From contig JBMLQL010000050.1 in NCBI GenBank assembly GCA_049241565.1, positions 62,001 through 126,000 on the forward strand: DNA of 64,000 nt, in the 5' to 3' direction. Under the pieces are notes generated by a model that worked only from the letters and a program-made list of their open reading frames with translations, was not told the origin of the DNA and searched no databases. A program made the position numbers and the translations under genes. This DNA comes from DZBG01 sp049241565. Lineage in GTDB: Bacteria; Bdellovibrionota; Bacteriovoracia; Bacteriovoracales; Bacteriovoracaceae. Shown here piece by piece: positions 8,585 through 17,127 of the stretch (position 1 is the stretch's first letter; every line of letters begins with the position of its first letter).

Positions 8585-9526
8585 CTAACGTAGGTTTACA
8601 AAGTAAGTTGCACCCTCTGAACGGTACTCATTAATCTTATTTCTAAGAGTTCTGATTGAAACACCAAGGATTTTAGCCGCTTGAGTTCTATTTTCAGATG
8701 TAAATACGAGAGCTTTTTTAATAAGAAGTTTTTCAGCATCACGAAGAGACATAAGTTTAACTCCATCTTCATCTTTTTCGAATGAAGTGAATTCAACACG
8801 TCTTTCACCTTGCTCAAGAGATTGAAGATCAACAATCCCAGAGTTCGCATTCGCTACGGCTTTTTTCATGAACGATTTAAGTTCAGAAACGTTTTGGTTC
8901 CAGTTGTATTCAGAAAGCTTGCGACAAGCTTCTGGAGCTAGGTCGATTGAATCAAGTGAATTTTCTTGGCAGTATTCAGAAACAATTTGGCGAGCAATCA
9001 ATTCCACGTCTGTTCCTCTTTCTCTAAGTGGCATCAGATCAATCTGAACACCTGAGAAGTAAGTGAATAGAGCTCTTGTGAACTTTCCTGCACCAACAAG
9101 CTTCGAAAGATTCTTTGAAGTTGTAGCGATCACGCGAACGTCTAACTCATAGTCTGGCAGCTCTTGAAGAATATTATACAGTCGTTTCTGAAAATTTTCA
9201 TCCAGTGCATCAATATTGGCAAAAATTACCGTACCACCGTTGGCAAGTTCTAGAACACCACGATTAAAGCGGCCTGTCTCTTCATCACGATGACCCAATA
9301 CTTGTTTCTCAACTGAGGCTGTATCTGAAGCACAGTCTACAATTTCAATACGAGCACTTTTACGTACTGAATTTTGGTGGATATAAGTGGCCAGAGTTTT
9401 CTTTCCAGTTCCTGATTCAGCGTAAATGAGAACGGGTGTTTTTGTCACCGCCACATTACGTGCTGTCTCGAGAGACTTTAAAAACTTTGGATGATTACCT
9501 ACTAGTGAGAAACCTGCTGTTAACAT
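8585..9526 (-). CDS. Degenerate sigma-54 activator-like AAA+ protein
   Basis: The 313-aa protein is laid out like a receiver-less bacterial enhancer-binding protein: an AAA+ domain (about 8-235) and a C-terminal Fis-type helix-turn-helix (NRTQAAKILGVSIRTLRNKI). The Walker A motif is near normal (ESGTGKKT, 37-44). The GAFTGA loop that touches sigma-54 is missing: after LGH (77-79) the chain runs in about five residues to GRF, where about fourteen are usual. The Walker B motif GGTLFLDEI reads GGTVIFANI (97-105), so both acidic residues are lost. The arginine-finger region and PLRER are recognisable. It probably binds DNA but cannot open sigma-54 promoters by the known mechanism. AGGAGGT precedes the ATG. 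It sits upstream of flgB in the operon and is probably a flagellar regulator. Confidence 0.8.
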   Translation of the reverse strand: MLTAGFSLVGNHPKFLKSLETARNVAVTKTPVLIYAESGTGKKTLATYIHQNSVRKSARIEIVDCASDTASVEKQVLGHRDEETGRFNRGVLELANGGTVIFANIDALDENFQKRLYNILQELPDYELDVRVIATTSKNLSKLVGAGKFTRALFTYFSGVQIDLMPLRERGTDVELIARQIVSEYCQENSLDSIDLAPEACRKLSEYNWNQNVSELKSFMKKAVANANSGIVDLQSLEQGERRVEFTSFEKDEDGVKLMSLRDAEKLLIKKALVFTSENRTQAAKILGVSIRTLRNKINEYRSEGATYFVNLR

Positions 9527-9553
9527 TAGACCTCCTGTCCGTTGTTATTGGGT

Positions 9554-12244
9554 TTATAGCTTGCGATTGCTTAACTCTAAACTTGTCAATTCACTCCGAC
9601 ACATTTCTTTAATATGTGAAGGAGAGCTCTTATCATTCATCAAAGTGGTGAGGACATCTTTTCCCTCTTTCACTCTTTCTGACTTAACTAATGATAAACC
9701 ATAAATGTAGCTGATACGGGGAGTGTAAGGAGATTTTTGAAATTTCTCTCTAAAGCTCTTTGTCATCTCACTTAGCTCACTATAATTAGGTTTTTCGTCA
9801 CCTGCCAGCGTCTCAATCAAAAGATACTGAACTCGCTCCGCTACATTCAAGATCGGTGCCGACTTTGATTTCCCTATGTCCTGGGCCAGGGCACGGACCA
9901 CAGACTTGAAGCGTTCTTCGTCTTTTAACTGGTACAAAGACTCTACGTAACTCATCAATAAATCAGCCGTTTGACGAGGTGTAAGTTGGTTTTCAGGATT
10001 CTGTTTAATGAGGACTTTTTCGAAGTCTCCGATAGCTGGATTGTATTTCTTCTGGTGATAATTTATCACCCCCGAATAGTAAGAGTAGTTAATTGAGTCC
10101 CTTAATGACACTGGAAAAGTGGCCAAAAGTAGTCCAGCTTTCTCCCAGTCCTTTGAAACCACCAGCTTAATAAGGTTAAGCTCCTCTACCATTTCTGTGA
10201 GCTTGGTACTCTTTACACGGTCAACCCATTGAGGGAATAAACGCTCTTCTTCATTTCTTACGGCCTTGAAAGAATCATAGGCGCGATCAAAACTCTTATA
10301 AAGACCAAGTTTTAAGAATGAATCACAAATGACAAAGTTCATATAAGGGGCTTTGGCCACTTGAGACTCATACTTATCTTTATAAACTTCCCAAACTTTG
10401 ACGGCCTTAGCGTATTTCTCTTCTAAGTATGATTTCTGGATAAGACCAAAAACAATCTCTGCTCCATCCCCTTCAAAGACTCTTCTCTCTGCTGGCTTGA
10501 GAGCATCTAGAGGAATTGTCGTAAGATAAGACAGTGCCTTGTCATAATCACGATCATTAATAAATGAACGAAGACGAGTTACCCACAAAATTTTCTTTAA
10601 ATTAGCATCCAAGATTTTTGCTTCATCAGGAGACTGCTCTAGGAAAACAATAGATTCTTTATCAAGTGGATCCGGCTTAATCTTTCGGGCGGTTCTTAGG
10701 GCCACATACCTTACCTTCGCTTCATAGCGAGGCTCCGCAAGTGTTGAACGATCAATGGCATTTCTATAGAGAGTTAATGTTTGATCAATTGGTCGGTCTA
10801 AAATTTCATAGATAAGACCAATTCGTACTCTCGCATAGGGAGCACTGAGAGTATAAGAATACTCAGAAGTAAACTCATCAAACAGCTTAAGGGACTGTTC
10901 AAAATCAGCTTCTCTGAAAAGTGCCTCGGCGACATTGTAAAGGATCGCCGGATGAATAGGCTTAGTCAGTGATTTAGCAATTTGCTGATACTTTTTCACT
11001 AATGGCTGAGATTGGTTTTTTGAAAGCATAGCATATGAGCTATAGGCCATTCCAATTTGTGCCGGAAGAATAGACATCAATTTTTTATCTGAAAGAAATT
11101 CTTCGATTTTATCCACTTGCTTTAACTGGGCAAGCGAATAAAGAATGGCCTGAGCTGAGTAGATCACAAAATCTTGATCAAAATCTGATCTTGCCTCAAC
11201 AAAGAACTCTTTGGCCGTCTGAAGGGCCTTCACATAATCATTATTGTCCAATGAGTACTGTAATGAATAACGATAGATAGCTGCTTTTAGCTCGTAATCA
11301 TCAGTCTTACCTAAAATATTAGAAAGAATATTTAGTGCAGATTGAGTGATTCCCTTATTAGGCTTAGCGATATTGCCACGAAGAAGAGCATTGGCCTTGA
11401 GATATTCATTCCAAATGCTATTTTTATCAACCCCATACTTCTTTTTATAGAGATCAATAGACTTATTCATCAGACCATATTTATCTTTACGATAAAAATT
11501 AATCGAAAGTTGTAAATGGGCCTCTTTTTCATCTCCTAAGAACTCTCTATCTTTAATAGGATAAAGAGAATCAGGGATTTTACTCGCAAGGTTCACGTCT
11601 TTCTCAAGATTAGGAACCATAGGCAGGTAATCCCAAACAAAACTCGATCCATATCTAAAGTCGCGGTAATCAGGATTATTTTTAGAAACGTCTTGAGTGA
11701 TAGGCTTAGTCACTTCTACGATAGGAAGAATCTTGCTTTCCGGACGAGGGGCAAGGATTTTTTTCTCAGGAGCGGCTACTTTCTTTAAAGGAATTTTTTT
11801 GACCTCAGGAAGAGGAAGTGGCTTCGAAAGAGCTGCCGTTCTTTCTGTGACAAGATCCTTATTAATCCAGAAATCAAGGATGTATTTGCGATCAACATCT
11901 CTATAAAAAGAGAATAATTCAATGGACTGGTCTTTTAACAGGATCGTAATGCTTGCCGGTTTGGCCGGAAAGTTCTCTTGAGAGAACTTCATCTCTTTAA
12001 TATAGATTTGATCAGCCGTAATCTTTCCAAAGTCATAAACAAGTTTTTCAAATAATTGTAGATTAAGAGTTTCAACTGTTAATGTTTGATCTTTCTTAGT
12101 AATAAAGACTTGGTCTCTTGGAGCGATGATATTCCAGCGTAAATGAGTTTTGAAGACTTCTTGATTGAATGTATCAGCAAGCGACGTTTGAAAAACGCTT
12201 ATGGTAAGGGCCAGTGCTGTCAAAATTTTTGGCAACAATTTCAT
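9554..12244 (-). CDS. Large exported TPR-repeat protein of unknown function
   Basis: The 896-aa protein has an N-terminal signal peptide (LPKILTALALTISVFQTSLA), so it is expected in the periplasm or membrane-attached. A basic Pro/Lys-rich linker (about 145-185) follows. The rest, from about residue 240, is helical and TPR-like; repeats such as HPAILYNVAEALFREADFEQ and YYSGVINYHQKKYNPAIGDF can be picked out. It is the first gene of the flagellar operon, 27 nt before the AAA+ regulator-like gene. A scaffold for flagellum or envelope assembly is a reasonable guess from context, but no specific family is recognised. Confidence 0.75.
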   Translation of the reverse strand: MKLLPKILTALALTISVFQTSLADTFNQEVFKTHLRWNIIAPRDQVFITKKDQTLTVETLNLQLFEKLVYDFGKITADQIYIKEMKFSQENFPAKPASITILLKDQSIELFSFYRDVDRKYILDFWINKDLVTERTAALSKPLPLPEVKKIPLKKVAAPEKKILAPRPESKILPIVEVTKPITQDVSKNNPDYRDFRYGSSFVWDYLPMVPNLEKDVNLASKIPDSLYPIKDREFLGDEKEAHLQLSINFYRKDKYGLMNKSIDLYKKKYGVDKNSIWNEYLKANALLRGNIAKPNKGITQSALNILSNILGKTDDYELKAAIYRYSLQYSLDNNDYVKALQTAKEFFVEARSDFDQDFVIYSAQAILYSLAQLKQVDKIEEFLSDKKLMSILPAQIGMAYSSYAMLSKNQSQPLVKKYQQIAKSLTKPIHPAILYNVAEALFREADFEQSLKLFDEFTSEYSYTLSAPYARVRIGLIYEILDRPIDQTLTLYRNAIDRSTLAEPRYEAKVRYVALRTARKIKPDPLDKESIVFLEQSPDEAKILDANLKKILWVTRLRSFINDRDYDKALSYLTTIPLDALKPAERRVFEGDGAEIVFGLIQKSYLEEKYAKAVKVWEVYKDKYESQVAKAPYMNFVICDSFLKLGLYKSFDRAYDSFKAVRNEEERLFPQWVDRVKSTKLTEMVEELNLIKLVVSKDWEKAGLLLATFPVSLRDSINYSYYSGVINYHQKKYNPAIGDFEKVLIKQNPENQLTPRQTADLLMSYVESLYQLKDEERFKSVVRALAQDIGKSKSAPILNVAERVQYLLIETLAGDEKPNYSELSEMTKSFREKFQKSPYTPRISYIYGLSLVKSERVKEGKDVLTTLMNDKSSPSHIKEMCRSELTSLELSNRKL

Positions 12245-12467
12245 TTAAGAAGACTTCCTGTCTTTATATAGGCCAAAAAACCACATCCATATGGTCTTTT
12301 TTTCCTAGTTACTTTTTCATTGTAGCGTGATTTTGATTTTCTAAAAGATAAATTTTTCCCATAGGCAAAAAAATCCTGTCGATACTTTGACATGAACTTA
12401 TCTGTTTAAGTGTTTACAATATTTTATATAAGATAAATCTCATTCCCGTGTGAAGTGCTAAACTATT
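12245..12467. promoter_or_regulatory. AT-rich divergent intergenic region
   Basis: This 223-bp gap separates the flagellar operon (minus) from the lipoprotein-mla operon (plus) and must contain both promoters or upstream elements. On the minus strand TACAAT (12319-12324) is a fair -10 but lacks a good -35. On the plus strand TTGACA (12387-12392) is a perfect -35 but has no -10 at normal spacing. No sigma-28 or sigma-54 consensus is visible. I could not place a transcription start. Confidence 0.35.
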
Positions 12468-12953
12468 ATGAAATTTATACCCCTCCTTTTAATCCTAGTT
12501 CTCGTCGGTTGTTCTTGGCTTGTTCCAAGTCCCAAAAAATCTCAGTCGGCCAAAGGTGTTCAATACAAGCTACAATATAAAGGATCTGACTGGTCCCCAA
12601 TTAAACAAGATCAATCCGACTATGTTTTTCAACATCAGAATGGAACAACGATCATTATTAATAGCTTCTGCGGCGAATTTCAAAACGACCCTCTTAAGCA
12701 GATGGCCGAAAAAACCTTCAATGGCCTTGATAATATTAAAAATATCCAAGAGAAATCGATGACTGTTTTCAATCGTGAAGCCTACTCGATGCAAGCTGAC
12801 GGTGGACTGGATGGAGTAACGGTCAATATTAAAGTCATTAATATGAGACGCAATAATTGTTACTTCGATTTTGTTAGAATCACTCCTAATGGGATTAAGC
12901 TCATCGATAATCAACCTGAAGATTTTATCAACCAGGTGGAGTTTTTATTATGA
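12468..12953 (+). CDS. Putative lipoprotein upstream of mla genes
   Basis: The 161-aa protein has a lipoprotein signal with lipobox LVGC (Cys at about residue 15), then a linker and a small mixed alpha/beta domain. The family is not recognised. Its stop overlaps the mlaE start by 4 nt (ATGA at 12950-12953), so it is probably translationally coupled to the transporter and works with it. No MlaC (soluble periplasmic carrier) or MlaA gene is nearby. An accessory lipoprotein for the transport complex is plausible, but that is inference. Confidence 0.8.
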   Translation: MKFIPLLLILVLVGCSWLVPSPKKSQSAKGVQYKLQYKGSDWSPIKQDQSDYVFQHQNGTTIIINSFCGEFQNDPLKQMAEKTFNGLDNIKNIQEKSMTVFNREAYSMQADGGLDGVTVNIKVINMRRNNCYFDFVRITPNGIKLIDNQPEDFINQVEFLL

Positions 12954-13732
12954 AGTTTTTCGTCAACTTCATTAATAAGAAGATGGAAAACAATCTCCAA
13001 TTAATTGGAGAAATCTTTTGGTTTTTTATTGATTACCTTAAATGCCTTACTTCTCGTCCATTTTATTGGGGACGACTTTATCAGCAAATCATAGAACTAG
13101 GTATTGGCTCACTCTCGATTACCCTTGTGATTGGTTTTGTAACCGGCCTCGTGATGACTTTACAGTTCGGCTACGGGCTAACTAAATTTGGTGGAGTTCT
13201 TTACGTCCCTGCGATCGTTTCACTCTCTTTATTAAGAGAGCTTGCTCCGATCTTTACCTCGCTTCTTATTGCAGGAAGAATTGGCTCAGGAATTTCAGCT
13301 GAAATCGGGGCGATGAATGTCACTCAACAGATTGATGCCGTCAGGGCCCTAGGAACATCGCCGGTGAGAGTTCTCGTCGTTCCAAGAGTCACAGCCGCTA
13401 TTATTTCTCTACCTCTTCTCGGTGTTCTCTCCGGATTCATGGGAATCATCGGAGGAGGAATTATTGCTTACACAGAATTTAATATGCCCCCAGGTTTTTA
13501 CATCAATAAAGTTCTTTCAACGATTAGATTTATTGATGTTTTTGGTGGCTATTTTAAATGTATGTTCTTTGCCGTGGTGATCACTATTTTGGCCTGTTAC
13601 AGAGGATTTAATACAAAAGAAGGTACGCGTGGAGTCGGAAATGCCTCTACTTGGGTTGTTGTAAGAAGTTCGATTGTTATTCTCGTGTCGGATTTCTTTT
13701 TAAGTAAAATTTTAATTTTATTATTTGATTAA
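12950..13732 (+). CDS. mlaE: Mla-type ABC transporter permease MlaE
   Basis: MlaE is the inner-membrane permease of the MCE phospholipid transport complex. The 260-aa protein has the family core: SLSLLRELAPIFTSLLIAGR, IGSGISAEIGAMNVTQQIDA and RALGTSPVRVLVVPR, with about five hydrophobic segments. It lies between the coupled lipoprotein and mlaF (3 nt gap), giving the order lipoprotein-E-F-D. Direction of lipid transport cannot be read from sequence. Confidence 0.93.
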   Translation: MKFFVNFINKKMENNLQLIGEIFWFFIDYLKCLTSRPFYWGRLYQQIIELGIGSLSITLVIGFVTGLVMTLQFGYGLTKFGGVLYVPAIVSLSLLRELAPIFTSLLIAGRIGSGISAEIGAMNVTQQIDAVRALGTSPVRVLVVPRVTAAIISLPLLGVLSGFMGIIGGGIIAYTEFNMPPGFYINKVLSTIRFIDVFGGYFKCMFFAVVITILACYRGFNTKEGTRGVGNASTWVVVRSSIVILVSDFFLSKILILLFD

Positions 13733-13735
13733 TAT

Positions 13736-14464
13736 ATGAAAAGTATTCTTACCATAAAACACATTCAGAAAAGCTTTGGAGAGAAACAAGTCCACAAAGA
13801 TGTCTCTTTTGATTTATATCAAGGTGAGACTCTTGGTCTTCTTGGAAACTCAGGAACAGGAAAATCAGTTCTTCTGCGCTCCCTCATCGGAATAGAAACT
13901 GCTGATAGCGGTGAGATTTATTTCAAAGGTCAGAGGATTGATCATCTCAAAGAAGAAGAACTCTTTGCTATTCGAACCCAGATTTCTTATTCATTTCAAT
14001 ATAACGCTCTCTTCGATTCAGATAGCGTGTTTGAAAATATTGCTTACCCACTCTTTGAGCATACAAGACTAACTGAAGATGAAATTCATCAGAAAGTAAC
14101 ACATGTTCTCAAAGAGGTGAACCTCTCCGGAACGGAGGCACTTCTCCCTTCTGATCTTTCAGGGGGAATGCAAAAACGTGCAGGGATTGCAAGATCCATT
14201 GTCCTGGACCCCGCCATTATTCTTTATGATGAACCAACTGCGGGTTTAGATCCTATTAATGTTGAAAATGTTTGTGATCTTATTAATAAATTCAAGGCCA
14301 AAGGAATTTCATCTATTCTTTGTACCCACGATATTCCTGCCGCTAAAAAAGTTTGTGATCGACTTATTATTCTTGATGAAGGACGCGTGGCCTTTACGGG
14401 GACAGTGAGTGAATTTGAAAATTCAGATGATGCTGTAGTAAAAAAGTTTTTAATGAACCATTAA
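13736..14464 (+). CDS. mlaF: Mla-type ABC transporter ATPase MlaF
   Basis: MlaF is the ATPase of the MCE transporter. The 242-aa protein has Walker A GNSGTGKS, the signature LSGGMQKR (the GGM variant typical of this family), Walker B IILYDEPTAGLDP and the switch His in CTHD. It begins 3 nt after mlaE and ends 9 nt before mlaD. All ATPase residues appear intact. Confidence 0.94.
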   Translation: MKSILTIKHIQKSFGEKQVHKDVSFDLYQGETLGLLGNSGTGKSVLLRSLIGIETADSGEIYFKGQRIDHLKEEELFAIRTQISYSFQYNALFDSDSVFENIAYPLFEHTRLTEDEIHQKVTHVLKEVNLSGTEALLPSDLSGGMQKRAGIARSIVLDPAIILYDEPTAGLDPINVENVCDLINKFKAKGISSILCTHDIPAAKKVCDRLIILDEGRVAFTGTVSEFENSDDAVVKKFLMNH

Positions 14465-14473
14465 GGAATTGAT

Positions 14474-15292
14474 ATGAGAAAGCGTGATCAAAAAAATCTT
14501 ATTAAAGTTGGCCTTTTCCTCACGGCCCTGACCTTTATCATGATGGTCATGGTGGTTCTGATTGGAAAAGAAACTTCTTTTTTTATTCCGAAGGTTGATC
14601 TTTACGCTGAAGTAAAGTCCGTTGGAAATTTAAAGCCAGGGGCCTATGTCGAGCTACGTGGAATTCGTGTCGGCTCAGTCACCCATATTGATATTATTTC
14701 AGAAGAAGAAATTGGACTCACTATTCGTATTACTGAGACACATTTGAGATGGATTAAAAAAGATAGCCGTATCAGTATTTCAACAGCTGGACTTCTGGGA
14801 GATAAATTTCTAGAAATCCTAGGTGGAAGTAAAGACTCTCCTCAGTTCAATCCCCTTACAGACAAACTCGAATCTGAAGAACAAATGGACTATAAAAAGA
14901 TTGTCATTCGTGGAGAGAGTATTGCCTCAAAGGTTGAAAGAATCCTCGATAAAGTTGATACCATCCTCACAAATATGGATGATGGTAAAAATCTCGTGGC
15001 CACGATTAATTCTCTTCATAAAACAAGTCTTAATTTTGAAAAAGTCTCCCGCGAACTTAGTAAGGCCCCTATTGCAGCAAGCTTTGTAAAGATGGATAAG
15101 ACGATGAGTCGCATGGATGGAATTATATCTAGAATTGAAGAAGGCCCAGGAACAGTGCACTCACTTGTGTATGATGATGGTCTTCACGAAGACCTTCGCG
15201 CCCTCCTAGGTGGAGCGCAGAGGAATAAAGTTATTAAATACTTTATTCGTCAATCGATCGAAAAATCAGAAAGGCAGAAAGCGGATCCCTAA
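14474..15292 (+). CDS. mlaD: MCE-domain protein MlaD
   Basis: The MCE protein of the transporter is anchored in the inner membrane and binds lipid in the periplasm. The 272-aa protein has one N-terminal membrane segment (about 10-32). A single MCE domain follows (about 40-120), with YAEVKSVGNLKPGAYVELRG and IRVGSVTHIDI. A long helical C-terminal region (about 145-272) comes after that. E. coli MlaD is about 183 aa, so the extension is notable and could form a stalk or lipid channel. The last 27 nt overlap a small ORF on the opposite strand. Confidence 0.9.
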   Translation: MRKRDQKNLIKVGLFLTALTFIMMVMVVLIGKETSFFIPKVDLYAEVKSVGNLKPGAYVELRGIRVGSVTHIDIISEEEIGLTIRITETHLRWIKKDSRISISTAGLLGDKFLEILGGSKDSPQFNPLTDKLESEEQMDYKKIVIRGESIASKVERILDKVDTILTNMDDGKNLVATINSLHKTSLNFEKVSRELSKAPIAASFVKMDKTMSRMDGIISRIEEGPGTVHSLVYDDGLHEDLRALLGGAQRNKVIKYFIRQSIEKSERQKADP

Positions 15293-15352
15293 AGCGAGGA
15301 CGGCCAGCATAACTGCACTTACCCAAACCACAGGATGAATCACTCGGTTCAT
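15266..15352 (-). CDS. 28-aa small membrane peptide
   Basis: This short ORF encodes 28 residues with one hydrophobic segment (HPVVWVSAVMLAVLALGI) between Arg residues, as in a single-span inner-membrane peptide. Support comes from its signals: AAGGAG lies 5 nt before the ATG, and a promoter-like TTGACG-17-TCTACT lies just upstream. A 13-nt palindrome (15363-15375) falls between the -10 and the ribosome site. Its last 27 nt overlap the end of mlaD on the other strand. Function unknown; no homologue recognised. Confidence 0.6.
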   Translation of the reverse strand: MNRVIHPVVWVSAVMLAVLALGIRFLPF

Positions 15353-15371
15353 ATAAACTCCTTACTCTAAG

Positions 15372-15400
15372 AGTAGAAACCTAATCTGAACTTTCGTCAA
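15372..15400 (-). promoter_or_regulatory. Promoter of the 28-aa ORF
   Basis: On the minus strand TTGACG (15395-15400) and TCTACT (15372-15377) are separated by 17 nt, a sigma-70-type layout. The near-palindrome TACTCTTAGAGTA (15363-15375) overlaps the -10 and could be an operator. Confidence 0.5.
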
Positions 15401-15466
15401 AGGTGCTTTTTGGCACTCGTCGCAAATGTATGATGTTAGTTTTTTGAGTGGGATTCTTACAAAGAT

Positions 15467-15491
15467 GGGTAGTGCCTGAAAGACACTACCC
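15467..15491 (-). terminator. Hairpin after the NtrC-type regulator
   Basis: Perfect 8-bp arms GGGTAGTG and CACTACCC with a 9-nt loop lie 11 nt beyond the regulator stop codon. Only a weak T-rich tail follows (ATCTTTG), so termination may be partial. Confidence 0.55.
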
Positions 15492-15502
15492 TGTAAAACG
15501 GA

Positions 15503-17011
15503 CTAACCTTCTAGGTTTTTCTTTTTCATTTTTTCAATCAACGTTGTTCTGTTGAGTGCCAGAAGTTTTGAAGCTTGGTTCTTATTACCTTTAGTGCGGC
15601 TCATGGCCTGGATAATAAGTGAGTCTTCAATATCTGAGAGAACTTGCTTCAAATCAACACCAACTTCAGGGAGCTCAAAAATAGTTTTGTATGTTTGAGT
15701 TGCTAAAGGATTTGATCTGAAAATTTTTGCAGGAAGATCCTCTGGAAGAATTTCATTTCCACCGCGAAGAATAACTAGACGCTCAATCACATTCTCTAAC
15801 TCACGAACGTTTCCTGGCCAGTCATAACCAAGAATCAAATCGAGTGCTAAAGGAGAGAAGCTGATCTCATTACTTCTATCGGCCGAAACAAAACGGTCTA
15901 GGAAATAACTAATCATGAGTGGAATATCTTCACGACGCTCTTTAAGGGCCGGCATTTTTATAGGAATAACATTCAAGCGGTAGTAAAGATCTTCTCTAAA
16001 CTTTCCTTCTTGAACTGATTTCTCAAGATCACGGTGAGTAGCACAGATCACGCGAGTATCAATTTTAATACTCTCACTTGATCCTACCAGCTCAATAGAG
16101 CGCTCTTGAAGAACACGAAGAAGCTTTACTTGAAGGAGAAGAGGCATGTCACCAATCTCATCGAGAAAGATTGTTCCCTGCTCGGCCATCTCAAAGCGAC
16201 CTTTGCGGTTTGAAATAGCCCCTGTGAAAGCTCCTTTCACATGGCCAAAAAGCTCACTCTCAAGAAGATCGGCCGGGATCGCTCCACAGTTCACTGAAAT
16301 ACGGTTTTTAGCGGCACGGTTTGAAAGGCGGTGAATGGCCGAGGCCACTAGCTCTTTTCCTGTTCCAGATGGTCCAGTGATAAGAATAGTCGAGTCGGTC
16401 TTAGAAACCTTCTCAATACGCTCAAAAACATCCTTCATCTGCCTTGATCTTCCGACCATGCCATGAAACATGTCTTCAACTGTAGGACGTTCTAATTTGA
16501 TTTTTGAAGGCAATCTCGATCGTGGCTTATCCGAGAAAAGTCCCTCTGGGCCTACCACATCGTCAGAAAATTGCTGTTGGTACTTATTTTGAAGGGCCTG
16601 AATAACCAGGCGCTTTAAAAAATCGAGTTCAAATGGTTTGGTGAGGTATTGGAAAACACCTTTTTTCGTGGCCGCAATGGCCGTTTCAACTGAGGCAAAA
16701 CCAGTCATCACTATTGAGACAAAATCAAATCCCTTATCTTTCAGGATATCAATCAGAAGAAGTCCATCAGAGCCCTGCCCTAATGAGATATCTGAAATTA
16801 AACAAAAAGGCTCATCCTGATCGTGAGTTTTAGCAAACTCCATCAAACAGTCTTCTGCATTGGAATAAAGATAAGTTTTGGCCTTAAGGACTTGCTCTAA
16901 GTACTTCTTGATACTCAGTCCCAAAAGCTTGTCGTCTTCGACAATAACTATCGGGGGTAAATCAGTCTGCGCCTGCTCAAAATTTGAGTGGAGAAAATTC
17001 ATATCGTTCAT
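15503..17011 (-). CDS. NtrC-family sigma-54 response regulator
   Basis: The 502-aa regulator has a receiver domain (about 18-140: VEDDKLLG, phosphoacceptor Asp in CLISDISL, Lys in YLTKPF). A sigma-54 AAA+ domain follows (about 185-415): Walker A GPSGTGKE, intact loop ELFGHVKGAFTGA, Walker B GTIFLDEIGD, and PALKERREDI. A Fis-type helix-turn-helix ends the protein. The start is set at the ATG at 17011 because GGAGG lies 5 nt upstream; an in-frame TTG at 17029 lacks such a site. No partner kinase is adjacent. It should be a fully working activator, unlike the degenerate protein at 8585-9526. Flagellar or stress control is possible but not shown. Confidence 0.92.
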   Translation of the reverse strand: MNDMNFLHSNFEQAQTDLPPIVIVEDDKLLGLSIKKYLEQVLKAKTYLYSNAEDCLMEFAKTHDQDEPFCLISDISLGQGSDGLLLIDILKDKGFDFVSIVMTGFASVETAIAATKKGVFQYLTKPFELDFLKRLVIQALQNKYQQQFSDDVVGPEGLFSDKPRSRLPSKIKLERPTVEDMFHGMVGRSRQMKDVFERIEKVSKTDSTILITGPSGTGKELVASAIHRLSNRAAKNRISVNCGAIPADLLESELFGHVKGAFTGAISNRKGRFEMAEQGTIFLDEIGDMPLLLQVKLLRVLQERSIELVGSSESIKIDTRVICATHRDLEKSVQEGKFREDLYYRLNVIPIKMPALKERREDIPLMISYFLDRFVSADRSNEISFSPLALDLILGYDWPGNVRELENVIERLVILRGGNEILPEDLPAKIFRSNPLATQTYKTIFELPEVGVDLKQVLSDIEDSLIIQAMSRTKGNKNQASKLLALNRTTLIEKMKKKNLEG

Positions 17012-17049
17012 GGGTGCCTCCACCGTCAAATTTACCTTTACCCGAGTTC

Positions 17050-17114
17050 AGGTGTCAATTTCTAGACTCTGACTAAAGTAAGCAAAATCAAGGTGTTAAT
17101 GAGGAAGTGTCAAA
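17050..17114. repeat. Three short direct repeats upstream of the regulator
   Basis: AGGTGTCAAT (17050-17059), AGGTGTTAAT (17091-17100) and AAGTGTCAAA (17105-17114) share the core RGTGTYAA in the same orientation, just upstream of the NtrC-type gene. They could be binding sites or chance; the unit is short. Confidence 0.25.
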
Positions 17115-17127
17115 TGTAAGACTTTTT

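Noticed and set aside
12387..12420. TTGACA and TACAAT as a plus-strand promoter for the lipoprotein-mla operon
   Set aside because: The spacer is 22 nt, too long for a sigma-70 promoter; I therefore list the region only as regulatory.
15408..15425. TGGCAC...GC resembling a sigma-54 promoter
   Set aside because: The GG-to-GC spacing is two nucleotides too short for sigma-54.
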